64,000 bases of DNA. Origin: Nocardioides turkmenicus. Lineage in GTDB: Bacteria; Actinomycetota; Actinomycetes; Propionibacteriales; Nocardioidaceae. Position 1 is the stretch's first letter; every line of letters begins with the position of its first letter. The translations under genes were made by a program, and so were the position numbers. The notes under the pieces are model-generated. The model saw only the letters and a program-made list of their open reading frames with translations. It had not been told where the DNA came from and did not search any database. The stretch is from assembly GCF_011045035.1 (NCBI RefSeq), contig NZ_JAALAA010000013.1, positions 1-64,000 on the forward strand, in the 5' to 3' direction. Below are positions 15,444 to 24,667 of this stretch, one piece after another.

Positions 15444-15555
15444 CCGATTCGGCGCGTCTGCCCCACGCCACGGCATCGAGTCGGCGCGTTTGTCCCGCGT
15501 GTCTGGAAGCGTGTCCTGGCCGCTCCCCTTGCGTGCGGCAGTTGCGCCGACTCGG
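15444..15555. repeat. 32-bp-period repeat, locus A (two forward, one reverse copy)
   Basis: Forward 21-bp units at 15444-15464 and 15476-15496 start exactly 32 bp apart (11-bp spacer), and a reverse unit lies at 15535-15555. The units begin CCGATTCGG or TCGAGTCGG and end in CTGCCCC or TTGTCCC. They occupy the gap between the convergent ends of the HNH gene and the membrane-protein gene, each unit in the sense direction of the gene before it. Confidence 0.85.
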
Positions 15556-15572
15556 GGCCGTAGGCCGAGGCG

Positions 15573-16010
15573 TCAGCCTCCGACGCACTCGTCGTTGTCG
15601 CCGCCGGAGTAGCAGGGCGGAGCGCCGTAGCCGTCGTGGTCGCGTTCCGGCACCGGCAGGTCGACCGCCCCCGGGATGTAGCAAAGCACGAGGATCGCGG
15701 CTCCGCCGACGACCAGCAGCGCCTGCCAGATCGTCGTGAGCACTCGACGTCGGCGGTTGAGCAGGTGGACCACCACACCTGCCGCCAGGGCGAGGATCGC
15801 GATCGTGCCCCAGACCCGGTAGGCCGCCACGTTCGACGGCAGCACCTGCGGCTGGTCGCCGAAGAAGACCAGGTAGACGTCCAGCCAGTTGGATGCCAGG
15901 TTCCCCATCGCGACGAGGGCCACGCCCGATGCGAGAACTGTGGCGGCAGGAGCCCAGGGCACCCGACTGATGCGCCGCAGCGTCAGGATCGGGCGGTGGA
16001 AAGCGAGCAT
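15573..16010 (-). CDS. Small membrane protein, 145 aa
   Basis: Family not recognised. Three hydrophobic segments are visible: about residues 18-40 (PWAPAATVLASGVALVAMGNLA), 65-85 (VWGTIAILALAAGVVVHLL) and 95-112 (WQALLVVGGAAILVLCYI). The C-terminal tail has a Cys pair (PPCYSGGDNDECVGG) and probably lies outside the membrane. ATG 16010 is chosen because the hydrophobic N-terminal region starts there; a longer frame upstream is out of character. It is divergent from the TPR-like gene at 16104. Confidence 0.65.
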   Translation of the reverse strand: MLAFHRPILTLRRISRVPWAPAATVLASGVALVAMGNLASNWLDVYLVFFGDQPQVLPSNVAAYRVWGTIAILALAAGVVVHLLNRRRRVLTTIWQALLVVGGAAILVLCYIPGAVDLPVPERDHDGYGAPPCYSGGDNDECVGG

Positions 16011-16103
16011 GCCACGAGTCTGGCGGCCCTGGAGTGCGGCGTGATGAGTCTGCGTACTCAACTCCTTGACCTTCAGGCCGGTCGAAACCCCAGGATCGCG
16101 GAC

Positions 16104-16616
16104 ATGACCGCAACGCCTGCTGTTGATCCGACGATGGACGCCATCACGGCTGCCGTGACCCTCGGCCACGAAGGAGACGTCGCCCGAGCGCGGGAGGAGC
16201 TGCTCGCCATCTGGACGGACCTCGGCGTCCTCGGCGACCCGCTCCACCGGTGCACGCTCGCGCACTACCTCGCCGACCTCTACTCGGACCCGGCTGTGGC
16301 GCTGATCTGGGACGTACGCGCCCTCGACGCCGCCGACGCCCTCACCGACCAGCGGGCGCAGGAGCACGACGCGAGCCTGCGGGTTGCCGGGTTCTACCCG
16401 AGTTTGCACCTCAACATCGCCGACAACCTCCGTCGGCTGGGCGCCTTCGCGGCGGCCGGCGAACACATCGGCAAGGCCGAGGAGCGTGCCGCGGGGCTTC
16501 CGCCCGGGGCGTACGGCGACATGATCCGTCGGGCGATCCAGGGTGTCGGCGAAGCGATCACGGCTCGGGACACCGCACCCCGGCCGACGTCGCCGTCCGC
16601 CGGCGCGACCGCGTAG
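16104..16616 (+). CDS. TPR-like helical repeat protein, 170 aa
   Basis: The protein is all-helical with tetratricopeptide-like pairs: ITAAVTLGHEGDVARAREELLAIWTDLG, LHRCTLAHYLADLYSDPAVALIWDVRALDAADAL and LHLNIADNLRRLGAFAAAGEHIGKAEERAAGL. Related short TPR proteins are common in actinobacteria with no known function. The ATG at 16104 is chosen. Its 3' end overlaps the convergent membrane-protein gene by 59 bp, which is long but both frames look genuine. Confidence 0.7.
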   Translation: MTATPAVDPTMDAITAAVTLGHEGDVARAREELLAIWTDLGVLGDPLHRCTLAHYLADLYSDPAVALIWDVRALDAADALTDQRAQEHDASLRVAGFYPSLHLNIADNLRRLGAFAAAGEHIGKAEERAAGLPPGAYGDMIRRAIQGVGEAITARDTAPRPTSPSAGATA

Positions 16617-17079
16617 GGACCGCGGCGGCGAGCCAGACCGATACCGCTGCCGCGACCGCTGTGACCGCCGGCCAGAGCCACCACGGGACCGAACCCGGCA
16701 GCAGCTGACCGATCAAGAGGAATCCGACCACGGAGAGCGGCAGCGTGATCAGGACTGCCAACCAGGCGCGCTCGAACCCGGATGCGCCGAGCGCCAGGCC
16801 CATGGTCGTCAACGGCATCACCACCACGACCGTGAGCAGCACGACGGCTGCGAAGAAGACCGCGGCAAGCACCGCCCCCAGCGCCCCGAACCCGCCCGCG
16901 AGCGCGTCGCCCACCGCGGATCCGGTGTCTGCCTCCTCCACCTCGATGAATCGACCGAAGAAGGTGACCGCCGGGGAGAACAGCAGGTCCATCAGCCCGA
17001 TCCCCGCCGACGCACCGGCCGCGGCGGTGACACCTCCGACTGTCGCGTGGCGCGCCACCCGGCGTGGGCCGTCACTCAC
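16558..17079 (-). CDS. Membrane protein, 173 aa
   Basis: Family not recognised. Hydrophobic segments lie at about residues 17-37 (GGVTAAAGASAGIGLMDLLF), 67-92 (GALGAVLAAVFFAAVVLLTVVVVM), 108-130 (WLAVLITLPLSVVGFLLIGQLL) and 135-155 (VPWWLWPAVTAVAAAVSVWLAAA). The GTG at 17079 overlaps the stop of the epoxide hydrolase gene (17072) by 8 bp, which marks it as second gene of that operon. The last 59 bp overlap the convergent TPR-like gene. Confidence 0.65.
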   Translation of the reverse strand: MSDGPRRVARHATVGGVTAAAGASAGIGLMDLLFSPAVTFFGRFIEVEEADTGSAVGDALAGGFGALGAVLAAVFFAAVVLLTVVVVMPLTTMGLALGASGFERAWLAVLITLPLSVVGFLLIGQLLPGSVPWWLWPAVTAVAAAVSVWLAAAVPTRSRRRTATSAGVRCPEP

Positions 17080-17902
17080 GCCGATCCGCCTTCGCGATCG
17101 TCGAGAGGATCGCGTCCGCTGCAGCCCGGGGCGCCTTGGTCGGGATCCAGTGGGTGACCCCGGGGAGCTCGATGAACTCGTAGGGACCGGTGACGGAGTT
17201 CTCGTTGCCCTCCAGCGCGGTGCGGCCGATGGCGACGTCGCGGTCGCTCCAGAGCATCGTCGTCGGGACGGACACCCGGCCGACACGCGGGGCGAGGAAG
17301 AGCGCGCGGTACCAGCCAAGTCCTCCGGGGAGCGCGCCGTAGTCGACGATCTCCTTGCGGAACCGCTCGATGTCCTCGTCGTTCCAGCCGCTCCCCCGCA
17401 TCATCCGCTCCATCCGGCCGTCGCGACCGGCGACGAGCTCGGGGACGAACGGGATGTTGAAGAAGGCCATGTAGGCGGACCTACGTCGCTGCGGACCCTT
17501 CATCGACCGCGCGAACGGGACCGGGTGCGGCACCGACATCGCGGTCCAGCTGCGCACCAGGTCGGGCCGCTTGGCGGCCACTCCCCAGCCGACCGCACTC
17601 CCCCAGTCGTGCCCGGCCAGGTGCACCGGACGACCGATCTCGTCGATCAGTGCCACCACGTCCTCGACCAGGGTACCGGCTCCATAGCCCAGACGCGTAC
17701 GCGGCCGGGCACCCGGGGAGTAGCCGCGCTGGTCCGGGGCGAGGGTCCGGAAGCCCGCCTCGTGGAGGATCGGCGACACCTCGCGCCAGCAGGTCGCCCG
17801 CTCCGGGAAGCCGTGCAGGAGCACGACCGGGTCGCCGTCGGCGGGGCCCGAGTCGATCACGTCGAAGGTCAGGCCGTCACGTACGTAGCTCGAGATCGTC
17901 AC
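17072..17902 (-). CDS. Epoxide hydrolase-type alpha/beta hydrolase
   Basis: 276 aa. HGFPERATCWREV gives the oxyanion HGxP motif, and the nucleophile elbow AGHDWGSAVGW carries Asp, as in epoxide hydrolases and haloalkane dehalogenases. The acid appears in MLWSDRDVAIG and the His in LPGVTHWIPT. Tyr residues in the cap region (SAYMAFFNIPF, LGWYRALF) fit epoxide hydrolases better than dehalogenases. Substrate unknown. It precedes a membrane protein gene with an 8-bp overlap. Confidence 0.85.
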   Translation of the reverse strand: MTISSYVRDGLTFDVIDSGPADGDPVVLLHGFPERATCWREVSPILHEAGFRTLAPDQRGYSPGARPRTRLGYGAGTLVEDVVALIDEIGRPVHLAGHDWGSAVGWGVAAKRPDLVRSWTAMSVPHPVPFARSMKGPQRRRSAYMAFFNIPFVPELVAGRDGRMERMMRGSGWNDEDIERFRKEIVDYGALPGGLGWYRALFLAPRVGRVSVPTTMLWSDRDVAIGRTALEGNENSVTGPYEFIELPGVTHWIPTKAPRAAADAILSTIAKADRRE

Positions 17903-18024
17903 TCGCCCATCCTGTCAGGGCCGTCCCCTCTCAGGGGCGGGGTTGCGGTGTGCGCTAGCGGCGCCGGCGACCATTGTGTGCGATAGTGCGACGCCGTAAG
18001 GCGAATCGGCATGCAGGCATGCGA

Positions 18025-18060
18025 CGAGGCGCCGGCTCGGAAGACCGAGCCGGCGCCTCG
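18025..18060 (-). terminator. Strong hairpin after the ipdC-like gene
   Basis: A perfect 16-bp stem, CGAGGCGCCGGCTCGG with its reverse complement around an AAGA loop, lies 18 bp past the stop of the minus-strand gene ending at 18079. It separates that operon from the epoxide hydrolase gene. Confidence 0.8.
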
Positions 18061-18078
18061 CGGCGGTGGTGCGGGGCG

Positions 18079-19188
18079 TCAGCCCTGAGAGATCGCGTCC
18101 AGGCGCTTGACCGTGGCCTCGAACTCGGCGATCAGGTCCGCCATCACCTCGGCGACGGAGCGCACCTCGTTCATCCGGCCGACGATCTGCCCCACCGGCA
18201 TCGCGACGACATCTGGATCACCGGCGGCGTTGATGCGGTTGTGGGCGTCGGAGACGAGCAGGTTCTGCAGCGGCATCGGCAGCGGCGCGGGCGATTCCTC
18301 GGCCTCCCAGGCGTCGGTCCACTTCGACTTCAGGAGCCGGGCGGGCTTTCCGGTGTAGATCCGCATCCGGCGGGTGTCGGCGGAGGTCGCGCGGGTGAAG
18401 GCGGTCTCCCAGCCGGCGTGGGTGTTGAGGTTGCGGTACTCCGACGTGCCGAGCCAGATCGACCCTGTCCAGACGCCCTGAGCGCCGAGTGCCAGGGACG
18501 CGGCGATCTGCCGGCCGGAGCCGATCCCACCGGCGCCCAGCACCGGTACGTCCGGCCCGACCGCGTCGACGATGTCGGGCTGGAGCACCATCGAGGCGAT
18601 CTCGCCGGTGTGCCCGCCGGCCTCGTAGCCCTGGGCGACGATGATGTCGACGCCGTTGGAGACGTGCGAGACCGCGTGCTTCGGGGCGCCCGCGAGCGCG
18701 GCCACCTTGATCCCGTGCTCGTGCGCCTTCTCGATCACGTCGTTGGGTGGGGTGCCGAGCGCGTTGGCGATCAGCACCGGGCGGTGCTGCAGCGCGACGT
18801 CGACATGTGAGCGCGCGGTCGAGTGCAGCCAGCCGAGCACCCCCTCGCGCCCTTCCCCCTCCGGCAGCGGCGGCACACCCAGCGAGAGCAGCGTCTTGTC
18901 GACCCACTCGGTGTGCTCCGCCGGGATGTAGGCGGACAGGTCGGTCGAGGTGCCCTCGGTCGGCACCTTCATCGGCATGACGACGTCGACGCCGTACGGC
19001 TTGCCGTCGGTGTTCTCGTCCATCCAGGTGAGCGTGCGGTCGAGCTCCTCGGCGTCGTTGAAGCGTACGCAGCCCAGCACACCCAGCCCACCGGCCTTGG
19101 AGACCTCGGCGGCGACGTGCTCGGACGGGGTGAAGGCGAAGATCGGGTAGTCGATCCCGAAGGCCTCGCACAAAGGCGTACGGATCAT
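18079..19188 (-). CDS. ipdC: IpdC-like flavin-dependent enzyme (nitronate monooxygenase fold)
   Basis: 369 aa TIM-barrel flavoprotein of the NMO/2-nitropropane dioxygenase superfamily: [78 protein letters not shown] and [31 protein letters not shown]. In steroid degraders a homologue in this setting (Rv3553, IpdC) acts in C/D-ring catabolism after ring A/B removal. The adjacency to fadD19 (4-bp ATGA overlap) supports a steroid role; the exact assignment as IpdC is by family and context. Confidence 0.75.
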   Translation of the reverse strand: MIRTPLCEAFGIDYPIFAFTPSEHVAAEVSKAGGLGVLGCVRFNDAEELDRTLTWMDENTDGKPYGVDVVMPMKVPTEGTSTDLSAYIPAEHTEWVDKTLLSLGVPPLPEGEGREGVLGWLHSTARSHVDVALQHRPVLIANALGTPPNDVIEKAHEHGIKVAALAGAPKHAVSHVSNGVDIIVAQGYEAGGHTGEIASMVLQPDIVDAVGPDVPVLGAGGIGSGRQIAASLALGAQGVWTGSIWLGTSEYRNLNTHAGWETAFTRATSADTRRMRIYTGKPARLLKSKWTDAWEAEESPAPLPMPLQNLLVSDAHNRINAAGDPDVVAMPVGQIVGRMNEVRSVAEVMADLIAEFEATVKRLDAISQG

Positions 19189-20834
19189 GCTGGTGCTCCT
19201 TCTGCGTCGGGGTCGGTGGCGGCCGCCTGGGTGGCGAGCGCGATCTCCTTGGCCTTGGGGTACTGCGCCTTGCCCGTGGCGTTGCGGGGCACCTCGTCGA
19301 CGATGGTCAGCGCTCGCGGCAGCTTGTAGCCGGACAGGTGCGCCCGCAGGAACGTACGCAGCCCCTCGAGCTCGAGGGTCGCGCCCGGTCGCGGCTGGAC
19401 GACCGCCGCGACGGCCTGCCCGTAGCGCTCGTCCGGGATCCCGACGACGAGCGTGTCGTAGACGTCGGGGTGCGCCTTGATCGCCGCCTCGACCTCCTCG
19501 GGGTAGACCTTCTCCCCGCCGGTGTTGATGCAGTTGGAGCCGCGGCCGAGGAGGGTGAGCCGGTTGTCGGTCTCGACCCGCGCATAGTCGCCCGGGATCG
19601 CGTAACGCTCGCCGTCGATCTCGACGAAGGTCTTCGCCGACTTCTCCGGGTCCTTGTAGTAGCCGACCGGGACGTGGCCCTTGCGAGCGGTGCGGCCGAT
19701 CTTGCCGACATCCTTGGCGAGGTCCAGAGGATGCCCGTCGTCGCCGATCACCGCGGTGTGCGGGCCTGCGGTGACCACCGGACCGTCGGTCGACAGAGCC
19801 GAGGCGTCCTGCAGACCCGTGCCCTGGAACCCGGTCTCGGTCGACCCGACGGAGTCGGTGAAGACCGCGTTCGGGAACGCCTTCATCCAGCGCTCCTTGA
19901 CCGACTTGGAGAAGATCGCGGCGCTGGAGGCGATGGCGAACAGCGACTGCCCGTCGAATCCTCCGGCCTCGTACGCGTCGATGAGCGGCACCGCCATGGC
20001 GTCGCCGGTCATGAACATCATCTGGACCTTCTCGCGGTCGACGATCTCCCAGGTGCGTACCGGGTCGAACTTGGGCTCCAGGATGGTCACCTGGCCGGCG
20101 AAGAGGTGCATGAGCAGCGAGGCCTGGGCCCCGCCGTGCATCAGCGGGCTGAGCGGCAGCGTGATGAGCCCGTCGCCCGCGGCCTGCTTGGACTGGTCGT
20201 ACTCCTCGAGCGGCACACCGGTCATGAAGTCGATGCCGCCGCCGAGCACGCGCCAGAAGTCCTCGTGGCGCCACATCACGCCCTTGGGGAAGCCGGTGGT
20301 GCCGCCGGTGTAGATGACGTGGATGTCGTCAGGGCTGCGCTCGCCGAAGTCGCGGGCGTCGGACTGCCCGGCCTGCGCCTCCTTCAGGGTGACGCCGCCG
20401 AACGGGCTCAGGTCGGAGTCGTCGTCGGGCTCCAGCGGGTTGGGGACCGCGACGAACGTCGTCAGCCCCGGCAGCTTGGGGGCGACCTCGGCAACCAGCG
20501 GCGCGTAGACGCGGTCGTGGACCAGCGCCTTGAGGTCGGCGTTCTCGAAGAGGTACTCCAGCTCGCCGGTGACGTAGCGGTAGTTCACGTTGATCGCGAC
20601 GGCACGGATCTTGAGGATGGCGAGGAGAGCGATGACGTGCTCGACGGAGTTCTTGGAGTAGAGCCCGACGTGATCACCCTTCCCGATCCCCTGGCTCGCC
20701 AGGTAGTGGGCCAGCTTGTTGGACTCACGCTCGAGCTCGGCGTAGGTCACTTTGCGGTCGCCGACTTGGACCGACACCTTCTCGGGCGCGGCGTCGACGG
20801 CGTGTTCGAAGAGGTCAGCAAGGTTCAGCGCCAT
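19185..20834 (-). CDS. fadD19: Steroid acyl-CoA synthetase FadD19-like
   Basis: 549 aa adenylate-forming ligase: [24 protein letters not shown] (P-loop-like A3), [13 protein letters not shown] (A5), [39 protein letters not shown] (A7-A8) and [14 protein letters not shown] (A10 Lys). The sequence and the divergence from echA19 match mycobacterial FadD19, which activates C24 branched sterol side-chain acids. The ATG at 20834 has a TAGTCT hexamer 7 nt upstream and no Shine-Dalgarno, suggesting a leaderless mRNA under the KstR box at 20846-20859. Confidence 0.82.
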   Translation of the reverse strand: MALNLADLFEHAVDAAPEKVSVQVGDRKVTYAELERESNKLAHYLASQGIGKGDHVGLYSKNSVEHVIALLAILKIRAVAINVNYRYVTGELEYLFENADLKALVHDRVYAPLVAEVAPKLPGLTTFVAVPNPLEPDDDSDLSPFGGVTLKEAQAGQSDARDFGERSPDDIHVIYTGGTTGFPKGVMWRHEDFWRVLGGGIDFMTGVPLEEYDQSKQAAGDGLITLPLSPLMHGGAQASLLMHLFAGQVTILEPKFDPVRTWEIVDREKVQMMFMTGDAMAVPLIDAYEAGGFDGQSLFAIASSAAIFSKSVKERWMKAFPNAVFTDSVGSTETGFQGTGLQDASALSTDGPVVTAGPHTAVIGDDGHPLDLAKDVGKIGRTARKGHVPVGYYKDPEKSAKTFVEIDGERYAIPGDYARVETDNRLTLLGRGSNCINTGGEKVYPEEVEAAIKAHPDVYDTLVVGIPDERYGQAVAAVVQPRPGATLELEGLRTFLRAHLSGYKLPRALTIVDEVPRNATGKAQYPKAKEIALATQAAATDPDAEGAPA

Positions 20835-20845
20835 GAGTGCGAGAC

Positions 20846-20874
20846 TAGAACACGTTTCAGTTTTCCGCTAGGGT
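20846..20874. promoter_or_regulatory. KstR-type operator and -10 elements between fadD19 and echA19
   Basis: TAGAACACGTTTCA (20846-20859) fits TnnAACnnGTTnnA exactly. On the plus strand TAGGGT (20869-20874) lies 8 nt before the echA19 ATG. On the minus strand TAGTCT lies 7 nt before the fadD19 ATG and overlaps the box. Neither gene has a Shine-Dalgarno sequence. Confidence 0.8.
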
Positions 20875-20882
20875 CTGGTGTT

Positions 20883-21689
20883 ATGCCGATCACAGAAACT
20901 TCTGCCGAGGCGCCGCACGCGATCGTCGAGCAGGACGGCCACAAGCTCGTCGTCACCATGAATCGTCCCGAGCGCCGCAACGCCCTCTCCTCCGAGATGC
21001 TGCGGATCATGGAGGACGCGTGGGACCGGGTGAACTCCGACCCGGAGATCCGGGTCTGCATCCTGACCGGTGCCGGCGGCTACTTCTGTGCCGGGATGGA
21101 CCTGAAGAAGGCAGACGAGAAGCCGCCCTCGGAGTCGTTCGAGGAGGGCTTCGACCCATCGGTGATCAAGGGTCTCCTCAAGGGCTTTCGGCTCACCAAG
21201 CCGCTGATCGCGGCCGTCGAGGGACCTGCGATCGCCGGCGGAACCGAGATCCTGCAGGGCACCGACATCCGAGTGGCCGGCGAGTCCGCCAAGTTCGGCG
21301 TCGCCGAGGCTCGGTGGTCGCTCTACCCGATGGGCGGCTCCGCGGTCCGTCTCCCCCGCCAGATCCCCTACACCGTCGCCGCCGAGCTGCTCCTGACCGG
21401 ACGTACGTTGAAGGCGCCCGAGGCCAAGGAACTCGGCCTGATCGGCCACGTCGTCCCCGACGGCACCGCGCTCGAGAAGGCGCACGAGCTCGCCGACATG
21501 ATCGCGGCCAACGGGCCGCTCGCGGTCCAGGCGATCCTCCGCACGATGCGCGACTCCGAGGGCAAGCACGAGGAGGAGTGCTGGGCAGACGACGCCAAGG
21601 TCGGCGCTGCGGTCTTCGCCTCCGAGGACGCCAAGGAGGGCCCGAAGGCCTTCCTGGAGAAGCGGAAGCCGGAGTTCAAGGGGCGCTGA
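20883..21689 (+). CDS. echA19: Enoyl-CoA hydratase EchA19-like
   Basis: 268 aa crotonase. It strongly resembles mycobacterial EchA19, a steroid side-chain enoyl-CoA hydratase: [107 protein letters not shown] and [10 protein letters not shown]. The [12 protein letters not shown] helix gives the oxyanion hole. It is divergent from fadD19, as in mycobacteria, and its 3' end overlaps the convergent b561 gene by 14 bp. Confidence 0.88.
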   Translation: MPITETSAEAPHAIVEQDGHKLVVTMNRPERRNALSSEMLRIMEDAWDRVNSDPEIRVCILTGAGGYFCAGMDLKKADEKPPSESFEEGFDPSVIKGLLKGFRLTKPLIAAVEGPAIAGGTEILQGTDIRVAGESAKFGVAEARWSLYPMGGSAVRLPRQIPYTVAAELLLTGRTLKAPEAKELGLIGHVVPDGTALEKAHELADMIAANGPLAVQAILRTMRDSEGKHEEECWADDAKVGAAVFASEDAKEGPKAFLEKRKPEFKGR

Positions 21690-22293
21690 CGCCACCCGAG
21701 CCCGGCAGCATCCGGGGAAGCAGGCCGCGACTCAGCACCAGCAGCAGATGGGCGCCGAGTGCGACGAAGAACGCGATGTGGGCTGCCACGTGCAGCGCGA
21801 CCAGGTCGTCGGAGACCGCCACCAACGCCAGGCCGGTGATCGGGACGACGAACATCAGCGTCAGCAGCGCCCGCTCGGTGACATGGGCGACGCGGCGGTC
21901 GGTCCCGGACAGGCGCGGTGACCACGGCGGCAACGGGGCGATCATGCGCCAACCCACCCGGAGGCCACCGAGCAGCAGGATCGCCAGGCCGAGCAGGACG
22001 TGCACCTCAGGAAGGCTGATGCCATCCACACCGATGCCACCGCCCCACACGTCGGACCAGGCAGCGTCGAGCGGGTCGGCCTCGCGGGCCTCGCAGGCGT
22101 CCTCGATCCGGTCCAGGCGCTCGTCCTCGGCGTCGGAGGTGTCGCCACCGCTGCGGTCCTCCCCCGGCGGGTCGCAGTCGGTGTCGGTCGACATGGTGTA
22201 GCCAACCACGAACTGCAGCGCGAAGACGGCGACGGTCAGCCAGTGCAGGGTCTTGGTGACGACCCCATAGCCCGTTGCCGTCGCGTCTGACAT
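21676..22293 (-). CDS. Cytochrome b561-type membrane protein
   Basis: 205 aa. It has four transmembrane helices with His residues suitable for haem b: [23 protein letters not shown] near the start, [45 protein letters not shown], and [22 protein letters not shown]. This is the bacterial cytochrome b561/b(N-term) layout. An acidic loop of about 45 residues, rich in Asp and Glu, lies between helices 1 and 2. The ATG at 22293 is chosen because the family N-terminus starts there. A role in quinone-linked electron transfer is inferred. Confidence 0.8.
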   Translation of the reverse strand: MSDATATGYGVVTKTLHWLTVAVFALQFVVGYTMSTDTDCDPPGEDRSGGDTSDAEDERLDRIEDACEAREADPLDAAWSDVWGGGIGVDGISLPEVHVLLGLAILLLGGLRVGWRMIAPLPPWSPRLSGTDRRVAHVTERALLTLMFVVPITGLALVAVSDDLVALHVAAHIAFFVALGAHLLLVLSRGLLPRMLPGSGGVSAP

Positions 22294-22432
22294 CGCAGCC
22301 AGGGTAGCGAGCCCGCCGGGTGCCCGACGGCCGATCGAGGAAACGCCGAGCCCGCATCTGTCGTATCGCCGGTAGTCCGATCGTGGCATGGGTGAGCGCC
22401 GTCCGGTGCCCGACCACCACCAGGAGGATCCC

Positions 22433-23029
22433 ATGTCCGACACCACACGTAGGCCACGTACGCCACGCACTCCCGTCCGGCTCACGATGTCCATGACGCT
22501 GGACGGGTTCGTCACCGGGCCCGACGACCGCCACGGCCAGGGGCTCGGACGCGGCGGCGGCCGGATCTTCGACTGGCTCGACGACCGGAACGACCCCGGC
22601 GTGAACGGCGACGTCTACCGCGAGTACCTCGCGACGGGAGCGCTCATCTCAGGGCGGCGCACCTACGAGCTCGCCGACCGCTGGGGCGGCGACCACCACG
22701 ACGGCGTGCCGATCCACGTGCTCACCCACCACCCCGACGACGACCCGCCGGGCAGCGCCCGCTACTTCACCGACGTCGACCGGTGCGCCGAGGAGGCCCG
22801 CGCGGCCGCCGGCGACAGGGCGGTCATGGCCCACGGCGCCGGCCTCGCCCAAGCGCTCCTCGCCGCCGGCCAGCTCGACGAGATCGAGATCCATCTCGTG
22901 CCGGTGTTGCTCGGTGCGGGGCGACGGCTCTTCCCCGATGGCGGCGTCGGGCCCGTCGAGCTCGAGCTGGTCCGGCGCCTGGAGGGACGCGGGGTGACCC
23001 ACCTCCGCTACGCGGTGCGCTACTCCTGA
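22433..23029 (+). CDS. Dihydrofolate reductase-like (RibD C-terminal domain) protein
   Basis: 198 aa. It contains RLTMSMTLDGFVTGPDD at the start, ALISGRRTYELADRWGG, and DEIEIHLVPVLLGAGRRLFPDGG near the end, which are the RibD-C/DHFR-like signatures. Stand-alone members of this family are often of unknown substrate. The start at 22433 is fixed by AGGAGGATCCC just upstream. It is convergent with the acyl-CoA synthetase gene, with 6 bp between the stops. Confidence 0.85.
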   Translation: MSDTTRRPRTPRTPVRLTMSMTLDGFVTGPDDRHGQGLGRGGGRIFDWLDDRNDPGVNGDVYREYLATGALISGRRTYELADRWGGDHHDGVPIHVLTHHPDDDPPGSARYFTDVDRCAEEARAAAGDRAVMAHGAGLAQALLAAGQLDEIEIHLVPVLLGAGRRLFPDGGVGPVELELVRRLEGRGVTHLRYAVRYS

Positions 23030-23035
23030 GCCACG

Positions 23036-24613
23036 TCAGGCGGAGAAACGCGCCCGCAGGGCCTTCTTGTCCGGCTTCCCGAGGGCGGTCATGGGGATCG
23101 CGTCGATCTCGATGACCGACTTGGGCGCCTGGACCGAGCCCTTCCGCTCCTTGACCAGGGCCTGGATCTCGGCGACGACGTCGTCGGTGAGGGCTGCGCC
23201 GGGACGTACGACGACGACGGCGGTCACGGCCTCGCCGAACTTCTCGTGCGGCGTGCCGATGACGGCGACCTGAGCAACGGCCGGGTGCTGAGCAATGACG
23301 TCCTCGACCTCACGTGGGAAGACGTTGAAGCCGCCGGTGACGATCATGTCCTTGGTGCGGTCGACGATGTACCAGAAGCCGTCCTCGTCCTCGCGGGCGA
23401 CGTCACCGGTGTGCATCCAGTCGTCTTTGAACGTCGCCGAGGTCTCGTCTGGTTTCTGCCAGTAGCCCCCGGAGAGCAGCGGTCCGGCGACGCAGATCTC
23501 GCCCGGCTCGCCGGGTTCCACCGGGGTGCCGTCGGGACCGATCAGGGCCGTACGCACCAGGGCGGAGGGCCGGCCGCAGGAGGTCAGCCGGTGGGTGAGC
23601 GGTTTGCCCTCGGCATCGACGTGGTCGGTCTTGGCGAAGTAGGTGATCGCCATCGGCGCCTCGGACTGGCCGTAGTACTGCGCGAAGATCGGCCCGAACC
23701 GCTCGATCGCCTCGGCCAGCCGCACCGGGTTGATCGCGGAGGCGCCGTAGTAGACGGTCTCGAGCGAGGACAGGTCACGGGTGTGGGAGTCCGGGTGATC
23801 CAGGAGCGCGTAGAGCATCGTCGGCACCACCATCAGCGAGGAGATCCGCTCGCGCTCGATGGTCTCCAGCACCTCGGCCGGGTCGAACTTCGGCAGTACG
23901 AACAGGGTGCCGCCCTTGATCACGACCGGCACGAAGAAGGCGGCGCCGGCGTGCGAGAGCGGCGTGCACATCAGGAAGCGGGGCGCCTCGGGCCACTCCC
24001 ACTCGGAGAGCTGCACCTGGGTCATCGTCGCGAACGACCCGGCCAGCCCGATCACGCCCTTCGGCTTGCCGGTCGTCCCACCCGTGTAGGTGATCGAGGT
24101 GACATGGTCGGGCGGGAGCAGCCGCGCGGTCAGCGGCTCAACCGGGTACGTCGCCGCGGCCGCGACGAGGTCGACGCCGACCTCGGCCAGCTGCGGCGGC
24201 ACTGGTCCGATGGTGAGCACCTGCTTCAGCCCCGGGCACAGCTCGAGCAGCTCGACCGCCCGGTCGGCGAAGTAGGGGTCGATGACCAGGCCGGTGATCC
24301 CGGCGTCGTTGATCACGTACGCCTGGTCCTCGGCGCTGCCCAGCGGGTGCAGCGAGGTGCGCTGGAATCCCTGGGTCTGGCCGGCGCCGAGGATGAAGAG
24401 CACCTCGGGACGGTTGAGCGCGAGCAGCGCGGTCGCCGATCCGGTGCCGGCGCCGAGTGCCTCGAACGCCTGGACGTACTGGCTGATCCGCGCGGCCACC
24501 TCCGCCCCGGTCAGGCTCACGTCTCCGAGATGGATGATCGGGCGGTCCTTGTGGCGCTCCAGCGCCGAGACCATCAGATGACCGTTGTGGGGACCGATGC
24601 GGCTGGTATCCAT
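23036..24613 (-). CDS. Acyl-CoA synthetase (AMP-binding), KstR-box controlled
   Basis: 525 aa: SITYTGGTTGKPKGVIGLAGSF, YYGQSEAPMAITY, DDWMHTGDVAREDEDGFWYIVDRTKDMIVTGGFNVFPREVED and PMTALGKPDKKALR with the A10 Lys. It is a FadD-type ligase but not FadD19 or FadD17 by its motifs; FadD8-like proteins are the nearest I recall. The ATG at 24613 is preceded by TAGGGT at 6 nt spacing and no Shine-Dalgarno, so it is probably leaderless. An exact KstR box lies 22 bp upstream. It probably activates a steroid or side-chain acid; the substrate is not readable. Confidence 0.82.
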   Translation of the reverse strand: MDTSRIGPHNGHLMVSALERHKDRPIIHLGDVSLTGAEVAARISQYVQAFEALGAGTGSATALLALNRPEVLFILGAGQTQGFQRTSLHPLGSAEDQAYVINDAGITGLVIDPYFADRAVELLELCPGLKQVLTIGPVPPQLAEVGVDLVAAAATYPVEPLTARLLPPDHVTSITYTGGTTGKPKGVIGLAGSFATMTQVQLSEWEWPEAPRFLMCTPLSHAGAAFFVPVVIKGGTLFVLPKFDPAEVLETIERERISSLMVVPTMLYALLDHPDSHTRDLSSLETVYYGASAINPVRLAEAIERFGPIFAQYYGQSEAPMAITYFAKTDHVDAEGKPLTHRLTSCGRPSALVRTALIGPDGTPVEPGEPGEICVAGPLLSGGYWQKPDETSATFKDDWMHTGDVAREDEDGFWYIVDRTKDMIVTGGFNVFPREVEDVIAQHPAVAQVAVIGTPHEKFGEAVTAVVVVRPGAALTDDVVAEIQALVKERKGSVQAPKSVIEIDAIPMTALGKPDKKALRARFSA

Positions 24614-24634
24614 GTCCGCACCCTACCGCGAAAC

Positions 24635-24648
24635 TAGAACGTGTTCTA
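24635..24648. promoter_or_regulatory. KstR-type operator before the 24613 acyl-CoA synthetase
   Basis: TAGAACGTGTTCTA fits TnnAACnnGTTnnA exactly and extends to a 16-bp inverted repeat (24634-24649). It can serve only the minus-strand gene starting at 24613, because the other neighbour ends here (stop at 24668). Confidence 0.8.
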
Positions 24649-24667
24649 GAGCTTGGCGTGAGGCGTC

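Noticed and set aside
16558..16616. One of the two convergent genes being false because of a 59-bp overlap
   Set aside because: Both frames show protein-like composition up to the overlap (membrane helices on one side, TPR-like helices on the other).
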